From Polynucleobacter sp. KF022 (GTDB taxonomy: Bacteria; Pseudomonadota; Gammaproteobacteria; Burkholderiales; Burkholderiaceae): a stretch of DNA of 64,000 bases. The notes below the pieces were generated by a model that worked only from the letters and a program-made list of their open reading frames with translations, was not told where the DNA came from and made no database searches. The stretch spans positions 1,798,001 to 1,862,000 of the forward strand of contig NZ_AP026972.1 of assembly GCF_027924105.1 (NCBI RefSeq), given 5' to 3'. The position numbers were made by a program, and so were the translations under genes. Position 1 is the stretch's first letter. Each line of letters begins with the position of its first letter. This document shows, piece after piece, positions 36,671-44,639 of this stretch.

Positions 36671-38089
36671 ATGGCAATTAATACTGATATTGAAGCAGTA
36701 GACGATATATTTCAAGAAGGCAAAGTAGTTGATGGATTTACCTTAGGCAAAGAAGTTCATCGTGGCGGAATGGCCAGCCTTTTTTCTGCAACCAAAGAAG
36801 GTATTGATGTTCCTATTCTGCTAAAGATACCACGCGTTGGTAGAGATCAGCCTGTAGAAAGCTTGATTGGCTTTGAAACTGAACTCACCATCTTGCGCTC
36901 ACTTAAAAGCCCATACGTTCCAAAGTATCTGGGCTCTGGCAATATGGCCACGCGTCCATATATTGCAATGGAATGGGTGGAAGGCAGGCCTCTTGAGGAC
37001 TACATTAAAGAAGGTAAAGTTTTTACGATTGATGAAGTTGTCCGCATTGGCGCAGATCTTGCGCAAGCAGTTCAATCACTGCACTCTCAAGATGCAATCC
37101 ATCTTGATATTAAGCCTGAAAATATTTTGGTTGATGAGAAGGGCAAGTTAACCCTAATTGATTTTGGTTTGTCACATCATGCTCGCTATCCTGATTTGCT
37201 GGCCGAAGAAATGCGAAAAGGCGTTGGCTCTGCGCCCTATATCTCCCCCGAGCAAGTAGCTGGTATTCGCTCTGATGCACGTAGTGATATTTTTTCTATC
37301 GGTGTAATCATGTACGAGCTGCTGACTGGTGAACTACCATTTGGTAATCCCCAATCAATGAGTGGCTTACGTCGAAGAATGTGGGCAGAGCCATTCCCAC
37401 CAAGGGCAATTCGTAGAGAAATTCCTCGCTGGCTTCAAGAAGTTGTTTTAAGGTGCCTTGAACCTCGTGCCGCAGATCGCTACCAAAGTGCTGCGCGCTT
37501 GCGGCAAGTGCTGCGGGATCCCGAGGGCGTCACACTAACGGAGCGGGCTGACCGTGTTGAGCCACCTAGTTTTTGGCAAAACCTGAAGGGGATGTTTAAA
37601 GCTGCTGGCTATGAACCCTCCCCAAGTCCACGTCCGAGCATGGGGAACTTTGACGCGCCCCTCATGATTGCGGCAATTGATACTCGCCAGTCAGATGAAG
37701 ACTTACGAGAGCGTATGCAAATTACTGCAAAGAACCTTTTGCATGCCTATCCTGAAAGTCGATTAGTTTGCTTGAGCACCATTAACAGCACACCAACATT
37801 CGAAGGAAACCAAGAGAGTGAGACTGCCAGCGGTATTGTGCGCGGTCATTTAGTACAGCTAATGGATTGGGCTAAACCGCTAAAGCTTCCGCCAGAGAGA
37901 ATTTCTTATCACGTACTAGAGGCTCTTGATCCAGCATCCCGAATTGTAGAATTCGCGAAAGACAATGATGCATCCCTCATTCTGATTGGAGCATCACATA
38001 AGCTGCCTAACAAGGTAACGCCATGGAGAACCTCTATGACTAAGATTGTCGAAGAGGCGCCCTGTAGCGTTCATATTGTCAGGACTTGA
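36671..38089 (+). CDS. Ser/Thr protein kinase with C-terminal universal stress (UspA) domain
   Basis: 472 residues. Residues about 20-285 are a Hanks-type kinase: glycine loop EVHRGGMASLF, Lys52 in LLKIP, catalytic HLDIKPENIL (about 144-153, HLD in place of HRD), IDFGLSHH (DFG) and APYISPEQV. There is no membrane segment. Residues about 330-472 (APLMIAAIDT to ILIGASHKLP and CSVHIVRT) form a Usp-like domain, so kinase activity may respond to a bound nucleotide or stress. It is joined to the phosphoesterase by a five-base gap. Confidence 0.87.
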   Translation: MAINTDIEAVDDIFQEGKVVDGFTLGKEVHRGGMASLFSATKEGIDVPILLKIPRVGRDQPVESLIGFETELTILRSLKSPYVPKYLGSGNMATRPYIAMEWVEGRPLEDYIKEGKVFTIDEVVRIGADLAQAVQSLHSQDAIHLDIKPENILVDEKGKLTLIDFGLSHHARYPDLLAEEMRKGVGSAPYISPEQVAGIRSDARSDIFSIGVIMYELLTGELPFGNPQSMSGLRRRMWAEPFPPRAIRREIPRWLQEVVLRCLEPRAADRYQSAARLRQVLRDPEGVTLTERADRVEPPSFWQNLKGMFKAAGYEPSPSPRPSMGNFDAPLMIAAIDTRQSDEDLRERMQITAKNLLHAYPESRLVCLSTINSTPTFEGNQESETASGIVRGHLVQLMDWAKPLKLPPERISYHVLEALDPASRIVEFAKDNDASLILIGASHKLPNKVTPWRTSMTKIVEEAPCSVHIVRT

Positions 38090-38120
38090 TCTAGGCCCAT
38101 CAAGTCCCTAAGGCTAGTAA

Positions 38121-38876
38121 TTGACGGATAATGCGTACATGGAAGAAAAAGTACGCGTCTCAAAATTACTCTCTGAGCTAGGCCTGTGTTCACGTCGTGA
38201 AGCTGACTCATATATTGAGCAAGGTCTCGTAACGGTAGACGGTGAAGTAGTGAATGAGTTGGGTGTTCGTGCTTTTCGTCATCAAAAAATAGAGTTGCAA
38301 TCTGGCGCCAAAGCGCAACAAGCTTCTCGCATTACCGTGATCCTTAATAAACCTGTTGGTTACATATCTCACTACGATGATGAGCAAGAATATCAACCTG
38401 CAGCCTCTTTGATTACTCCAGAAAATTACTTTGCCAGCCCCCTAGATAAAGGGAGAAATCCTCGCTTCAACACTAAAGGTCTAGCACCTGCCGGAAGATT
38501 GGATATCGACTCTACTGGCATGCTAGTTCTTACTCAAGATGGGCGTATTGCCAAATTATTGATTGGCGAAAATAGTCCCATTGAAAAAGAATATTTAGTA
38601 CGCGTTGAAGGAATGCTTTCTTTTGAAGATTTAGATCGCCTAAGACATGGTCTCTCGCTTGATGGAGTAGCACTAAAGCCCGCACAAGTAAGCTGGCAAA
38701 ATGAAGATCAGCTTCGCTTTGTATTGCGCGAAGGACGCAAGCGCCAAATACGTCGGATGTGTGAGATGGTGGGCCTCAAAGTGTTGGGTCTCAAACGCGT
38801 CAGAATGGGTCGTATCTCACTAGGCCCACTGCCGCCAGGTCAATGGCGATATGTAAGGCCTGAAGAGCAATTCTGA
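38121..38876 (+). CDS. RsuA/RluB/E/F-family pseudouridine synthase
   Basis: 251 residues from TTG at 38121 (TAAGG seven bases upstream); the ATG at 38139 is the alternative. An N-terminal S4 RNA-binding domain (VSKLLSELGLCSRREADSYIEQGLVTVDGE) precedes the catalytic domain with GRLDIDSTGMLVLTQDG, the aspartate being the nucleophile, and LREGRKRQIRRMCEMVGLKV. It modifies rRNA, probably 23S. RluF is the nearest in length, but the exact target base cannot be told. Confidence 0.87.
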   Translation: MTDNAYMEEKVRVSKLLSELGLCSRREADSYIEQGLVTVDGEVVNELGVRAFRHQKIELQSGAKAQQASRITVILNKPVGYISHYDDEQEYQPAASLITPENYFASPLDKGRNPRFNTKGLAPAGRLDIDSTGMLVLTQDGRIAKLLIGENSPIEKEYLVRVEGMLSFEDLDRLRHGLSLDGVALKPAQVSWQNEDQLRFVLREGRKRQIRRMCEMVGLKVLGLKRVRMGRISLGPLPPGQWRYVRPEEQF

Positions 38877-38897
38877 AGCGGCTCGCCCGCTTATAAT
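38869..38897 (+). promoter_or_regulatory. possible sigma-70 promoter of prfC
   Basis: A perfect TATAAT at 38892-38897 lies 31 bases before the proposed prfC start; the -35 region is poor (AATTCT at 17-base spacing). Transcription from about 38904 would leave a leader of about 24 bases, which supports an in-frame start near 38928. Confidence 0.5.
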
Positions 38898-38927
38898 TGC
38901 GTCCAAACTGATATTAAGTAGCGCAAA

Positions 38928-40562
38928 ATTACCATCGAAACTTCCACCTCCAGCACGCCAGGCGCAGAAGTACTTAGACGTCGCAGCTTTGCCATCATCT
39001 CTCACCCAGATGCCGGCAAAACTACGCTTACTGAAAAACTATTGCTATACGCGGGCGCCATTCAAATTGCTGGCAGTGTGAAAGCCCGTAAAGCAAGCCG
39101 CCATGCAACCTCCGACTGGATGGAGATTGAAAAACAACGGGGTATCTCTGTAGCAAGCTCGGTAATGCAAATGGAATACCGCGATTGCATCATTAACTTA
39201 CTAGATACGCCGGGCCACCAAGATTTCTCCGAAGATACCTACCGAGTATTAACTGCCGTTGACTCGGCTCTGATGGTGATTGATGCTGCCAATGGTGTCG
39301 AATCCCAAACATTGCGCTTGCTTGAAGTCTGCCGCGCACGTAATACGCCTATTGTCACCTTCATCAACAAGATGGATCGTGAAGTAAAGCCGCCAATGGA
39401 ACTCATGGACGAGATCGAAACCGCTCTCGGTATTGAAGTGGTTCCATTTACTTGGCCAGTCGGCATGGGCAAATCCTTTGCGGGAGTTATCGACATTGCC
39501 AATATGCGGATGCGAATGTTCAAAGCAGGCGAAGATCGCGTAACCGAAGACTCACATGCGGTAGTTGATGTAAATGATCCAGCACTGAAAGAACGTCTAG
39601 GCACGGACTTAGAAAATGCCCTGGCTGAGGTAGAGCTAATTAAAGAGGCGATGCCTGCCTTTGATCTCGAGGCCTTTCTAGCTGGTCGTCAATCGCCTGT
39701 TTTCTTTGGCTCGGCAATCAACAACTTCGGCGTACGTGAGATTCTGAATACATTAGTTGAGCTAGCGCCATCACCAGGTTCACGCAAAGCGCTACAACGT
39801 GAAGTCAGCCCTGCAGAAAATAAATTCTCGGCGGTCGTCTTCAAGATTCAGGCCAACATGGATCCAGCGCATCGCGACCGAGTGGCATTTTTAAGAATCT
39901 GCTCTGGTCATTTTCAGCGAGGCATGAAACTCAAGATTTGTCGTAATGGCAAAGAGGTACGCACAAACAATGCGCTTTCCTTCTTATCGCAAAGGCGCGA
40001 TATTTTGGACGAAGCTTTTCCAGGCGATATCATTGGTCTGCCCAATCATGGATTACTTCGCCTTGGTGACACCTTAACTGAAGGGGAGCAATTACAGTTC
40101 ACCGGCCTGCCATTTTTTGCACCAGAGATTTTCCGCATGGTTGAGTCTGCAGATCCATTACGCTCAAAACAATTACGCACTGGACTAATGCAATTAGGTG
40201 AAGAGGGCGCTATTCAGGTCTTTAGGCCACTGGCTGGTGGCACCATGTTGTTGGGCGCATTTGGTCAACTCCAGTTCGAAGTAGTAAGCCACCGTCTGCA
40301 AACAGAATATGGCGCAGAGGTACGTCTATTGCCTGCCCGCTATAGCTTGGCCCGCTGGGTTAGCTCTGATGACCCTGTAGCGCTGAAAAAATTTACCCAA
40401 GAAAACATTCACCGCATGGCAGAAGATGTCGTAGGCGCATCCGTTTTCCTGGCATCACATAAATCAGAATTAGATGTCGCTCAACAGCGCTGGGAATCAA
40501 TTCAATTCCACGCCCTGAGAGAGCATGCTGGCCTAATTTATCAATCAGATTTAGCTGGCTAA
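38928..40562 (+). CDS. prfC: peptide chain release factor 3, apparent AUU start
   Basis: 544 residues if started at ATT 38928. The P-loop GTPase motif SHPDAGKTTLTEKLL is encoded at 38999-39043, but the first ATG/GTG/TTG in frame (TTG 39042) comes after it, and the frame upstream is closed by TAG at 38919. Only ATT (38928) or ATC (38934) remain as starts, giving a length close to that of E. coli RF3 (529). DTPGHQDF, FINKMDRE and the C-terminal RF3 domain are intact. RF3 recycles RF1/RF2 after termination. Confidence 0.93.
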   Translation: MTIETSTSSTPGAEVLRRRSFAIISHPDAGKTTLTEKLLLYAGAIQIAGSVKARKASRHATSDWMEIEKQRGISVASSVMQMEYRDCIINLLDTPGHQDFSEDTYRVLTAVDSALMVIDAANGVESQTLRLLEVCRARNTPIVTFINKMDREVKPPMELMDEIETALGIEVVPFTWPVGMGKSFAGVIDIANMRMRMFKAGEDRVTEDSHAVVDVNDPALKERLGTDLENALAEVELIKEAMPAFDLEAFLAGRQSPVFFGSAINNFGVREILNTLVELAPSPGSRKALQREVSPAENKFSAVVFKIQANMDPAHRDRVAFLRICSGHFQRGMKLKICRNGKEVRTNNALSFLSQRRDILDEAFPGDIIGLPNHGLLRLGDTLTEGEQLQFTGLPFFAPEIFRMVESADPLRSKQLRTGLMQLGEEGAIQVFRPLAGGTMLLGAFGQLQFEVVSHRLQTEYGAEVRLLPARYSLARWVSSDDPVALKKFTQENIHRMAEDVVGASVFLASHKSELDVAQQRWESIQFHALREHAGLIYQSDLAG

Positions 40563-40584
40563 TTTACCCGCCGCTCTAAGCAAT

Positions 40585-40830
40585 CTAACGCGGCATCTTG
40601 CAATCAAATACGGCGACCAATGGAGTATCACTACTCCGAAATGAGGCGATCTTGCCGTATTGCTGGCAATAAGCATTTGCCTTATTAGTTAACTGTTCAA
40701 TGGATTCGCCACTGCTATTTAAAAAAGTCACGTGATTGGCGTCTGACGCATCGGTGTATACCGCGGCACATGAGGATAAAAGAAAAATGCTGCTAATGCA
40801 TACGACTAAATACCTTGCTCGAATATTCAT
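40585..40830 (-). CDS. small lipoprotein, function unknown
   Basis: 81 residues: signal peptide with lipobox IFLLSSC (Cys about 20), then a short domain with two further cysteines (YCQQYG and FDCKMPR) that may form a disulfide. The segment ANHVTFLNSSGESI and the Q-Y-G-K-I pattern recall small outer-membrane lipoproteins of proteobacteria. It starts immediately after the DUF2798 stop, so the two are likely co-transcribed. Confidence 0.7.
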   Translation of the reverse strand: MNIRARYLVVCISSIFLLSSCAAVYTDASDANHVTFLNSSGESIEQLTNKANAYCQQYGKIASFRSSDTPLVAVFDCKMPR

Positions 40831-41088
40831 TTAATTATCCTTGTGGCCATCATTTTTCTTACGCGAGCCTAAGCCCTGAATAATTTTCTCGCTTAACCTG
40901 CTTGCAAGAGGTTTATAAATTAGTATGCAGACAATTGCCACTGGATACGCCACTACCCATACCTCAAGCCATAACCAAAAGAAATTTTCTGCAGGGCCTA
41001 CTCTGACAAATGTAGTTGCAAGCGTAATGCTCAGAGACATTAAGAAGCCCATTACAAGGGCAAAAACTAAACTGGGTAAATTCATCAT
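40831..41088 (-). CDS. DUF2798 family small membrane protein
   Basis: 85 residues, two membrane helices (about 5-28 and 38-60). LVFALVMGFLMSLSITLATTFV and WLWLEVWVVAYPVAIVCILIYKPLA match DUF2798, a two-helix family of unknown function. The C-terminus is basic and cytoplasmic. A start one codon later (second Met) is equally possible. Confidence 0.75.
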   Translation of the reverse strand: MMNLPSLVFALVMGFLMSLSITLATTFVRVGPAENFFWLWLEVWVVAYPVAIVCILIYKPLASRLSEKIIQGLGSRKKNDGHKDN

Positions 41089-41214
41089 GGTTACATCATA
41101 GCTTCTGCAGGTGTTAACTGTTATTCTGGACTGTGATCACTATTGTGCGCCCTAGATAGGGGAATCTCTTGAGCAAGCCTTTGAGATTCATCATTCCATT
41201 ACTCTAGGAAATTT

Positions 41215-41397
41215 ATGGCTGTAGGCCAAAACCAAAGAACCAGAAAAAACGACTCTATGCTTACCAAAACTGGTAAAGCGCGTTTAGGGCCCCTTAACAC
41301 AGCGCAGCTTACTAAATTATTAGAAGCAAGCACAAAACCAAAAGAGAAAAGCAAAATATTGCGAGCACTTAGCAAACATAAAGTTGTTGCTGCATAA
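41215..41397 (+). CDS. small basic protein, function unknown
   Basis: 60 residues, rich in Lys/Arg (AVGQNQRTRKNDSMLTKTG, then LLEASTKPKEKSKILRALSK). It has a ribosome site (TAGGAAATTT) and its own strong terminator four bases after the stop, so it is very probably expressed. The charge suggests nucleic-acid or ribosome binding, but I recognise no family. Confidence 0.65.
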   Translation: MAVGQNQRTRKNDSMLTKTGKARLGPLNTAQLTKLLEASTKPKEKSKILRALSKHKVVAA

Positions 41398-41400
41398 TTA

Positions 41401-41425
41401 AAAAGCCCCGTTACTGGGGCTTTTT
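41401..41425. terminator. bidirectional terminator behind the small basic protein gene
   Basis: AAAAGCCCC-GTTACT-GGGGCTTTTT; symmetric A/T-runs let it serve both this gene and the convergent EamA transporter. Confidence 0.9.
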
Positions 41426-41463
41426 AATTACAGCGCTATATAAAAGTGAGAAACAAAAATTGA

Positions 41464-42336
41464 CTAGACTCTTCTCACCAACATTCTTTTACCGAGTATT
41501 ACTGTAGACACTACCAAAACTGCGAAGATTAAGTTCATTGCTGTGAGTGAATCGCCAAGCAAAATGCTGGCTGCCACTAGAGTGCAGAATGGCTGGACTA
41601 ACTGGACCTGACTTACTCTTGCAATGCCACCAATCGCAAGGCCCTCATACCAAAAGAAAAAGCCAAGAAACATCGAGAAGATGCTGAGATACATAAAACT
41701 GATCCATGCTACGGCACCTGCATCAATATATTCTGGGCTATAGGTCAGCCAAGCCATCACTAAATTGATGGGTAATGAGATTACCAATGCCCATGAAATA
41801 ACTGTGCGAGGATTTATCTTTCTTGAAAGCTCGCCGCCCTCTACATAACCAACACATGCACTGATGCCGCCCAAGACCAAAAGGCCATCAATATAAGTAA
41901 AGCTGCCTGAGCTCTTGAGCAATGCATATAAAACAACTAGGCCAGCGCCCAGTAGAGATACCAGCCAAAAACCCAATGAAGGTCGCTCTTTAAAGCGCAG
42001 CACCCCAATTACCGTTGTAGCAAGTGGCATCATTCCCAAAATAACAGCCCCATGAGATGAAGAGCCATGGGCCATTGCTACAGTGGTAAAAATAGGAAAC
42101 CCAAATACAACGCCTAGGGCTATCACTACAAACTTTGTAAGTTCGACTTGGGTCGGCATGCCTTCTTTTTTATAGGCAAGATATGCTAGCGCGACTAAGC
42201 CTGCCAAGCTTGCTCTTCCAAAAGCAATGAAATAAGGGTTAAAACTTAAAACAGCAATTTTGCTAACCGGCAGCGTTAAGCTAAAGATCAGAATACCTAT
42301 AAAGCCAATCAACATTCCCTTGGTTTCTTTGCTCAC
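41464..42336 (-). CDS. DMT-superfamily (EamA) transporter
   Basis: About 290 residues with ten membrane segments in two EamA repeats (MLIGFIGILIFSLTLPVSK; then FWLVSLLGAGLVVLYALLKS and the second half with IFSMFLGFFFWYEGLAIGG). The start is placed at GTG 42336, where GGG lies five bases upstream; ATG 42339 or TTG 42360 are alternatives. Probably exports amino acids or other small metabolites; the substrate is unknown. Confidence 0.85.
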   Translation of the reverse strand: MSKETKGMLIGFIGILIFSLTLPVSKIAVLSFNPYFIAFGRASLAGLVALAYLAYKKEGMPTQVELTKFVVIALGVVFGFPIFTTVAMAHGSSSHGAVILGMMPLATTVIGVLRFKERPSLGFWLVSLLGAGLVVLYALLKSSGSFTYIDGLLVLGGISACVGYVEGGELSRKINPRTVISWALVISLPINLVMAWLTYSPEYIDAGAVAWISFMYLSIFSMFLGFFFWYEGLAIGGIARVSQVQLVQPFCTLVAASILLGDSLTAMNLIFAVLVVSTVILGKRMLVRRV

Positions 42337-42411
42337 CATCACCCTTTTTCTTGTGTTCAATTGATTGTATTAACAATCTCCCATGAGGGCTGTAATATTC
42401 AATGACTAACC

Positions 42412-42918
42412 ATGAAATTGAATGCCCATATAACAGCCATTTATATTGCGACTGCAGCAGGTACGCATATGAAGCAGATGAACTCCGCCAAAATAATCGC
42501 TGGCATGGGCATTAAGGGTGACCGCTATGCTTTGGGCGCAGGGGCTTACTCCGCAAGCAAGCCTACCAAGGTGCGTCACATTAGCTTAATTAGCCTATCG
42601 GGAATTGAGACGGCAAATGACTGGCTAAAGGCCGGTGATGAGCCCAGCTTTCATGGTGCTGAAACACGTCGCAATGTCGTACTCAAGGGGATCACTGCAG
42701 ATGAGCTCAATGACTTCGTAGGGCAACGATTTCAGCTGGGTAGCATTCAGCTGTTGGGCACAGAACTTTGCACGCCATGCGAAAGACCCGCCCAACTGCT
42801 CGGCAGACCAAGCTTTATGGAAGCATTTGAAGGGCGTGGCGGTATCCGAGCTGAAGTCCTAAGCTCAGGGGTTTTAACCATTGGTGATCAGCTATCTATA
42901 GAAAATGAAAATGATTGA
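42412..42918 (+). CDS. MOSC-domain protein
   Basis: 168 residues. It carries the MOSC pattern: GIKGDRYALGAGAYS, ISLISLSGIE, GAETRRNVVLKGI, ELNDFVGQRFQLGSIQLLG and the sulfur-carrying cysteine in ELCTPCERP. MOSC proteins bind molybdenum cofactor or move sulfur. It overlaps the GNAT gene downstream by 14 bases, and a phosphatase-like gene follows. Confidence 0.87.
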   Translation: MKLNAHITAIYIATAAGTHMKQMNSAKIIAGMGIKGDRYALGAGAYSASKPTKVRHISLISLSGIETANDWLKAGDEPSFHGAETRRNVVLKGITADELNDFVGQRFQLGSIQLLGTELCTPCERPAQLLGRPSFMEAFEGRGGIRAEVLSSGVLTIGDQLSIENEND

Positions 42919-43309
42919 ATACCGCGACGATGCCATCATCACCGCTCAGCAAGCAATAGACCTCTACAAACGCTCTACGCTTGGAGAACGACGCCCCATT
43001 CATAACGTACAAACCTTTGAGGCCATGATCAAAAATGCTAATCTCACGATTACCGCTTGGGATGGTGAAGTATTAGTAGGCATTTCTAGATTATTAACTG
43101 ACTTTGCCTATGTTGCCTATCTGGCAGACCTAGCGGTTGATCAGCAATATCAACGCTCTGGAATTGGTAAGCAACTCATTGAAGAAACCAAATCTCGACT
43201 AGGCCCTGAATGCATGATCGTGCTTCTCGCTGCGCCTAAGGCAAATGAATACTATGGGCATATTGGCTTTGAGCACAATCCACGCGCCTGGACTCTAAAA
43301 AATAATTAA
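42905..43309 (+). CDS. GNAT-family N-acetyltransferase
   Basis: 134 residues. The acetyl-CoA loop is QYQRSGIGKQLIEE (R/Q-x2-G-x-G), preceded by the beta strand YLADLAVD and followed by NEYYGHIGFEHNPRAW, a typical small-molecule or amino-group acetyltransferase end. The substrate is unknown. It is probably translated with the MOSC gene, whose end it overlaps. Confidence 0.85.
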   Translation: MKMIEYRDDAIITAQQAIDLYKRSTLGERRPIHNVQTFEAMIKNANLTITAWDGEVLVGISRLLTDFAYVAYLADLAVDQQYQRSGIGKQLIEETKSRLGPECMIVLLAAPKANEYYGHIGFEHNPRAWTLKNN

Positions 43310-43326
43310 GTCTTTATGATGGCTGC

Positions 43327-43971
43327 ATGACTACTACTCGTTTTTGTTTGGTGCGTCACGGTGAAACGGATTGGAACGCCGCACGTCGCCTACAAGGCCA
43401 CACCGATATAAGCCTAAATGCTCGAGGACTTGCTCAAGCAGAGCAAATGGCTCATGCTCTTAAAAAAATTAATCTTGCATTTGATGTTTTATATACCAGC
43501 GATCTTGAGCGGGCAGCTAAAACCGCAAAAGCAATTGAGCAACTGTTTAGCACAACCGCAATTACCAATGCAGCGCTCAGGGAGCGGCATCTTGGTGCGC
43601 TACAAGGACTCACTACTGATGAAGCGCCGCAGATTGAACCAGAGCTTTGGAAATCGCATATCAGCAGAAATATTGCCGAAGAATTACGTGGCGGAGAAAG
43701 CATTCAGCAATTTGCTAATCGCATCAACACTGCGCTTGAGGAAATTCGCGTCCAGCATATCGGTAAAACGATTTTGTTGGTAAGCCATGGTGGGGCGTTA
43801 GATATGATGTACCGTATCGCAAGCAATCAAGCGCTAGAGGCCGAAAAGGCCGTTGCAGTGCCCAACGCTTCCCTCAACTGGATCAGCCATAACGGATTGG
43901 ATTGGAAGGTAGATGCCTGGGCCCAAACTGGCCACCTGGAAGATTTAGCCCTGGATAATTTGGATCTATAA
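43327..43971 (+). CDS. histidine phosphatase (phosphoglycerate mutase-like)
   Basis: 214 residues. Catalytic LVRHGETDWN (RHG, residues about 8-17), the proton donor region ERHLGALQG, and the second histidine in VSHGGALDMM are present. Such enzymes range from cofactor-dependent mutases to phosphatases for alpha-ribazole phosphate, so only the family can be named. It ends 20 bases before a bidirectional terminator. Confidence 0.87.
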   Translation: MTTTRFCLVRHGETDWNAARRLQGHTDISLNARGLAQAEQMAHALKKINLAFDVLYTSDLERAAKTAKAIEQLFSTTAITNAALRERHLGALQGLTTDEAPQIEPELWKSHISRNIAEELRGGESIQQFANRINTALEEIRVQHIGKTILLVSHGGALDMMYRIASNQALEAEKAVAVPNASLNWISHNGLDWKVDAWAQTGHLEDLALDNLDL

Positions 43972-43992
43972 AAATCTAAAGATTCAGTAAAT

Positions 43993-44025
43993 AAATAAGC
44001 CACCGAAAGGTGGCTTATTTATTTT
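43993..44025. terminator. bidirectional terminator
   Basis: AAATAAGCCACC-GAAA-GGTGGCTTATTT followed by ATTTTT; it serves the phosphatase gene on the plus strand and the small gene at 44030 on the minus strand. Confidence 0.88.
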
Positions 44026-44029
44026 TCAA

Positions 44030-44221
44030 TTACTTAGCAGCGTGCAGTTTATTTTGATCTGATGCACAAAAATCAACGATCACATCAGCAAAACTTAAGT
44101 AACGAGAATTACTTTTTCTAAAGCGATCAATTTCCGCAGCTAGTGGCGAGGATGCGCCCTTAAAGCCAGCATCTTCGTAACCAGGGTGATAAGGAGCCTC
44201 TTCAACAAATTTATTAGTCAT
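44030..44221 (-). CDS. 63-residue protein of unknown function
   Basis: Short soluble protein (EEAPYHPGYEDAGFKG, then AAEIDRFRKSNSRYLSFADV and VDFCASDQNK). AAGG seven bases before the ATG and a terminator right after the stop support expression. No family is recognised. It is the first standard open frame downstream of the tandem glycine riboswitch (44394-44582), 170 bases away, so it may be a glycine-responsive gene or just the neighbour of an orphaned switch. Confidence 0.55.
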   Translation of the reverse strand: MTNKFVEEAPYHPGYEDAGFKGASSPLAAEIDRFRKSNSRYLSFADVIVDFCASDQNKLHAAK

Positions 44222-44238
44222 ACATTTACCTTAATAAG

Positions 44239-44340
44239 TTAGCGCCCAAAATCAAAGTCGATATTGGGAAATACAGATGAATTCAAAGCCGCATTTGCGG
44301 CACGATAAAAATTCGTGAACTATTCAATCTGAATATGCAT
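44239..44340 (-). pseudogene. possible small reading frame with an in-frame TAG
   Basis: Just behind the glycine riboswitch, GGGAGAG followed by ATG (44340) opens MHIQIE, then TAG, and the same frame continues for 26 codons (FTNFYRAANAALNSSVF, then PNIDFDFGR) to TAA at 44239-44241. It may be a decayed gene, a leader peptide, or chance. No family is recognised. Confidence 0.3.
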
Positions 44341-44393
44341 AGAGACTCTCCCAAAGCAGTCCACCACACGAGCTAATGCCGCGCTGATGGATG

Positions 44394-44582
44394 CCGCTCC
44401 CCCTGTCCTTGATACCTGAGAGATTCACCCTAAGCGTGGCTTAGAACTTGCTCCTTCGGTGCACCATCAAAATGGTGGCTCTCCAGACGGCTATTTAGGA
44501 TAAGCAGTACCTTCCTGGTGGATACCTGAGCGTTCATGGGAGTTTGCGCCTTCGGTGGAGGGAAACCCTCACTCTCCTGCTT
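44394..44582 (-). promoter_or_regulatory. tandem glycine riboswitch (gcvT element)
   Basis: Two aptamers in tandem on the minus strand. The first has GGAGAG, CCACCGAAGGCGCAAA and CTCAGGTA; the second has CTGGAGAG, CACCGAAGGAGCAA, CTCTCAGGTA and AAGGACAGGGGGAG. These are the conserved glycine-aptamer blocks in normal order. The stretch 44222-44639 has no long gene besides this element and the short frames described. Usual targets are the glycine cleavage genes or a sodium:alanine/glycine symporter; neither lies downstream here. Confidence 0.9.
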
Positions 44583-44639
44583 ATAAAAATTATAACCGGA
44601 TATCACTTTTATCAAACTAGTGATTTATACCGATATTCA

